In this document: positions 4,674 through 5,251 of the stretch, in pieces
Numbering within the stretch: position 1 is the stretch's first letter
Layout: the number at the start of each line of letters is the position of its first letter
From: Pseudomonadota bacterium
GTDB lineage: Bacteria; Pseudomonadota; Alphaproteobacteria; Rhizobiales; Rhizobiaceae
Direction of reading: 5' to 3'
Length of the DNA: 5,251 nt
Assembly: GCA_023433855.1 (NCBI GenBank)
Contig: JAEYTV010000096.1
Coordinates: forward strand, 1 to 5,251
Notes under the pieces: generated by a model
What the model was told of the DNA's origin: nothing
Databases searched by the model: none
Seen by the model: only the letters and a program-made list of their open reading frames with translations
Made by a program: the position numbers and the translations under genes

Positions 4674-5251
4674 ATGCTGCTGTTACGTTCGGTTCTTTTC
4701 AACACCGCCTTCTACGTCAACATTATCGTGCGGATGCTCGTGTTGAGTCCGATTTACTTCCTGATGCCGCGCAAAGCCGCATACACGATCCCGAAGAGTT
4801 GGGCCGCCTCCAACAATTGGCTCATGGACAAGATCATCGGCGCCACCTTTGAAATCGAAGGCATCGAGAACATCCCCGAAGGAGGATGCATCTTTGCGCC
4901 CAAGCACCAGTCTGCATGGGACACTTTCGCATTGCTGCCCTATCAGCGTGACCCGGTCTATATCCTCAAGCGCGAACTCATGTGGATCCCCCTCTTCGGC
5001 TGGTATGTCGCCAAACAGCGTATGATTCCCGTTAACCGAGGCGCCCGGGGCAAAGCCATGGTCGACGTCATGGCTCGCACCAAGGAGGAGATGAAGGCGG
5101 GCCGCCAGCTCATCATCTATCCCGAGGGTACGCGCCGGCCACCGGGAGCCGAGCCGCAATACCGCTATGGCATCGCCCGTATCTATCGCGACACACAGGT
5201 ACCGGTCGTGCCGGTCGTGGCTCATTGGGGGTTGGTTTGGGGTAGACGCAA
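4674..5251 (+). CDS. plsC: 1-acyl-sn-glycerol-3-phosphate acyltransferase, 3' end missing
   Basis: Open to the window end: 192 codons of an expected 250 or so. PlsC adds the second acyl chain to lysophosphatidic acid, giving phosphatidic acid, at the inner membrane. A hydrophobic N-terminal segment (about 8-31) precedes the acyltransferase domain. Motif I is HQSAWD at 78-83 (H78 and D83 of the catalytic HX4D). Motif II lies in RELMWIPLFGWYVAKQRMIPVNR (shown in part: IPLFGW at 105-110, PVNR at 119-122). Motif III is YPEGTR at 149-154, with Tyr in place of the more common Phe. Motif IV is VPVVPVVAHWG at about 176-186. The visible end, WGLVWGRR, corresponds to the usual GL-W-RR stretch after motif IV but with Gly where Pro is common. 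It starts 85 bp after the DUF218 gene and is probably co-transcribed. Ornithine-lipid acyltransferases (OlsA) share these motifs; the IPLFGW and YPEGTR context and gene order favour PlsC. A shorter reading on the opposite strand (4683-5225) is a shadow. Confidence 0.9.
   Translation, partial: MLLLRSVLFNTAFYVNIIVRMLVLSPIYFLMPRKAAYTIPKSWAASNNWLMDKIIGATFEIEGIENIPEGGCIFAPKHQSAWDTFALLPYQRDPVYILKRELMWIPLFGWYVAKQRMIPVNRGARGKAMVDVMARTKEEMKAGRQLIIYPEGTRRPPGAEPQYRYGIARIYRDTQVPVVPVVAHWGLVWGRR

Noticed and set aside
4683..5225. 180-codon leftward frame opposite plsC
   Set aside because: plsC on the plus strand has all acyltransferase motifs and a ribosome binding site. The antisense product shows no recognisable domain.

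Overview
This window looks like ordinary core chromosome of an alphaproteobacterium in the Rhizobiales, most likely Rhizobiaceae (Sinorhizobium/Ensifer, Rhizobium or Agrobacterium-like). The evidence is the GC-rich coding sequence, a CpdR-type single-domain response regulator, a C-terminal tail matching the alphaproteobacterial DUF4175 (TIGR02302) family, and the order ftsE-ftsX-DUF218-plsC. I see no mobile element, CRISPR array, tRNA or rRNA gene, and no accessory island. The assignment rests on remembered family features, not on a search.

Left part (1-1881). The last 40 codons of a rightward DUF4175 gene run tail-to-tail into a leftward gene set. Read on the minus strand from 1881 down, that set is a membrane protein with a DUF3426-like periplasmic domain, then hpt (hypoxanthine phosphoribosyltransferase), then cpdR. 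The DUF4175 and cpdR stop codons share the palindrome CTAG at 120-123. hpt and cpdR may each have their own promoter: there is a TATAAT before hpt, and a TTAACCAT half-site before cpdR.

Middle (1882-2090). This 209-bp divergent control region is the longest gene-free stretch and is AT-richer than its flanks. It holds a CtrA-like box (TTAA-N7-CTAA, containing TTAACCAT on the minus strand), a CTATAT -10 candidate, two TTTACC repeats 11 bp apart, a wider CGTTTA/TAAACG inverted repeat, two GANTC (CcrM) sites at its edges and a GC-rich hairpin in the leftward leader.

Right part (2091-5251). Four rightward genes concern the cell envelope: ftsE and ftsX (overlapping by 8 nt; the ABC-type divisome complex), a membrane-anchored DUF218 (YdcF/SanA/ElyC-like) protein, and plsC (1-acyl-glycerol-3-phosphate acyltransferase), cut by the window end after 192 codons.

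The common theme is cell division, cell-cycle control and envelope synthesis. The most interesting possibility is regulatory: the same CtrA-type 8-mer lies upstream of both cpdR and the ftsEX/DUF3426 divergent pair. CpdR governs ClpXP-dependent proteolysis of cell-cycle regulators, including CtrA in Caulobacter, so this could be a feedback link. I found no convincing undescribed system.
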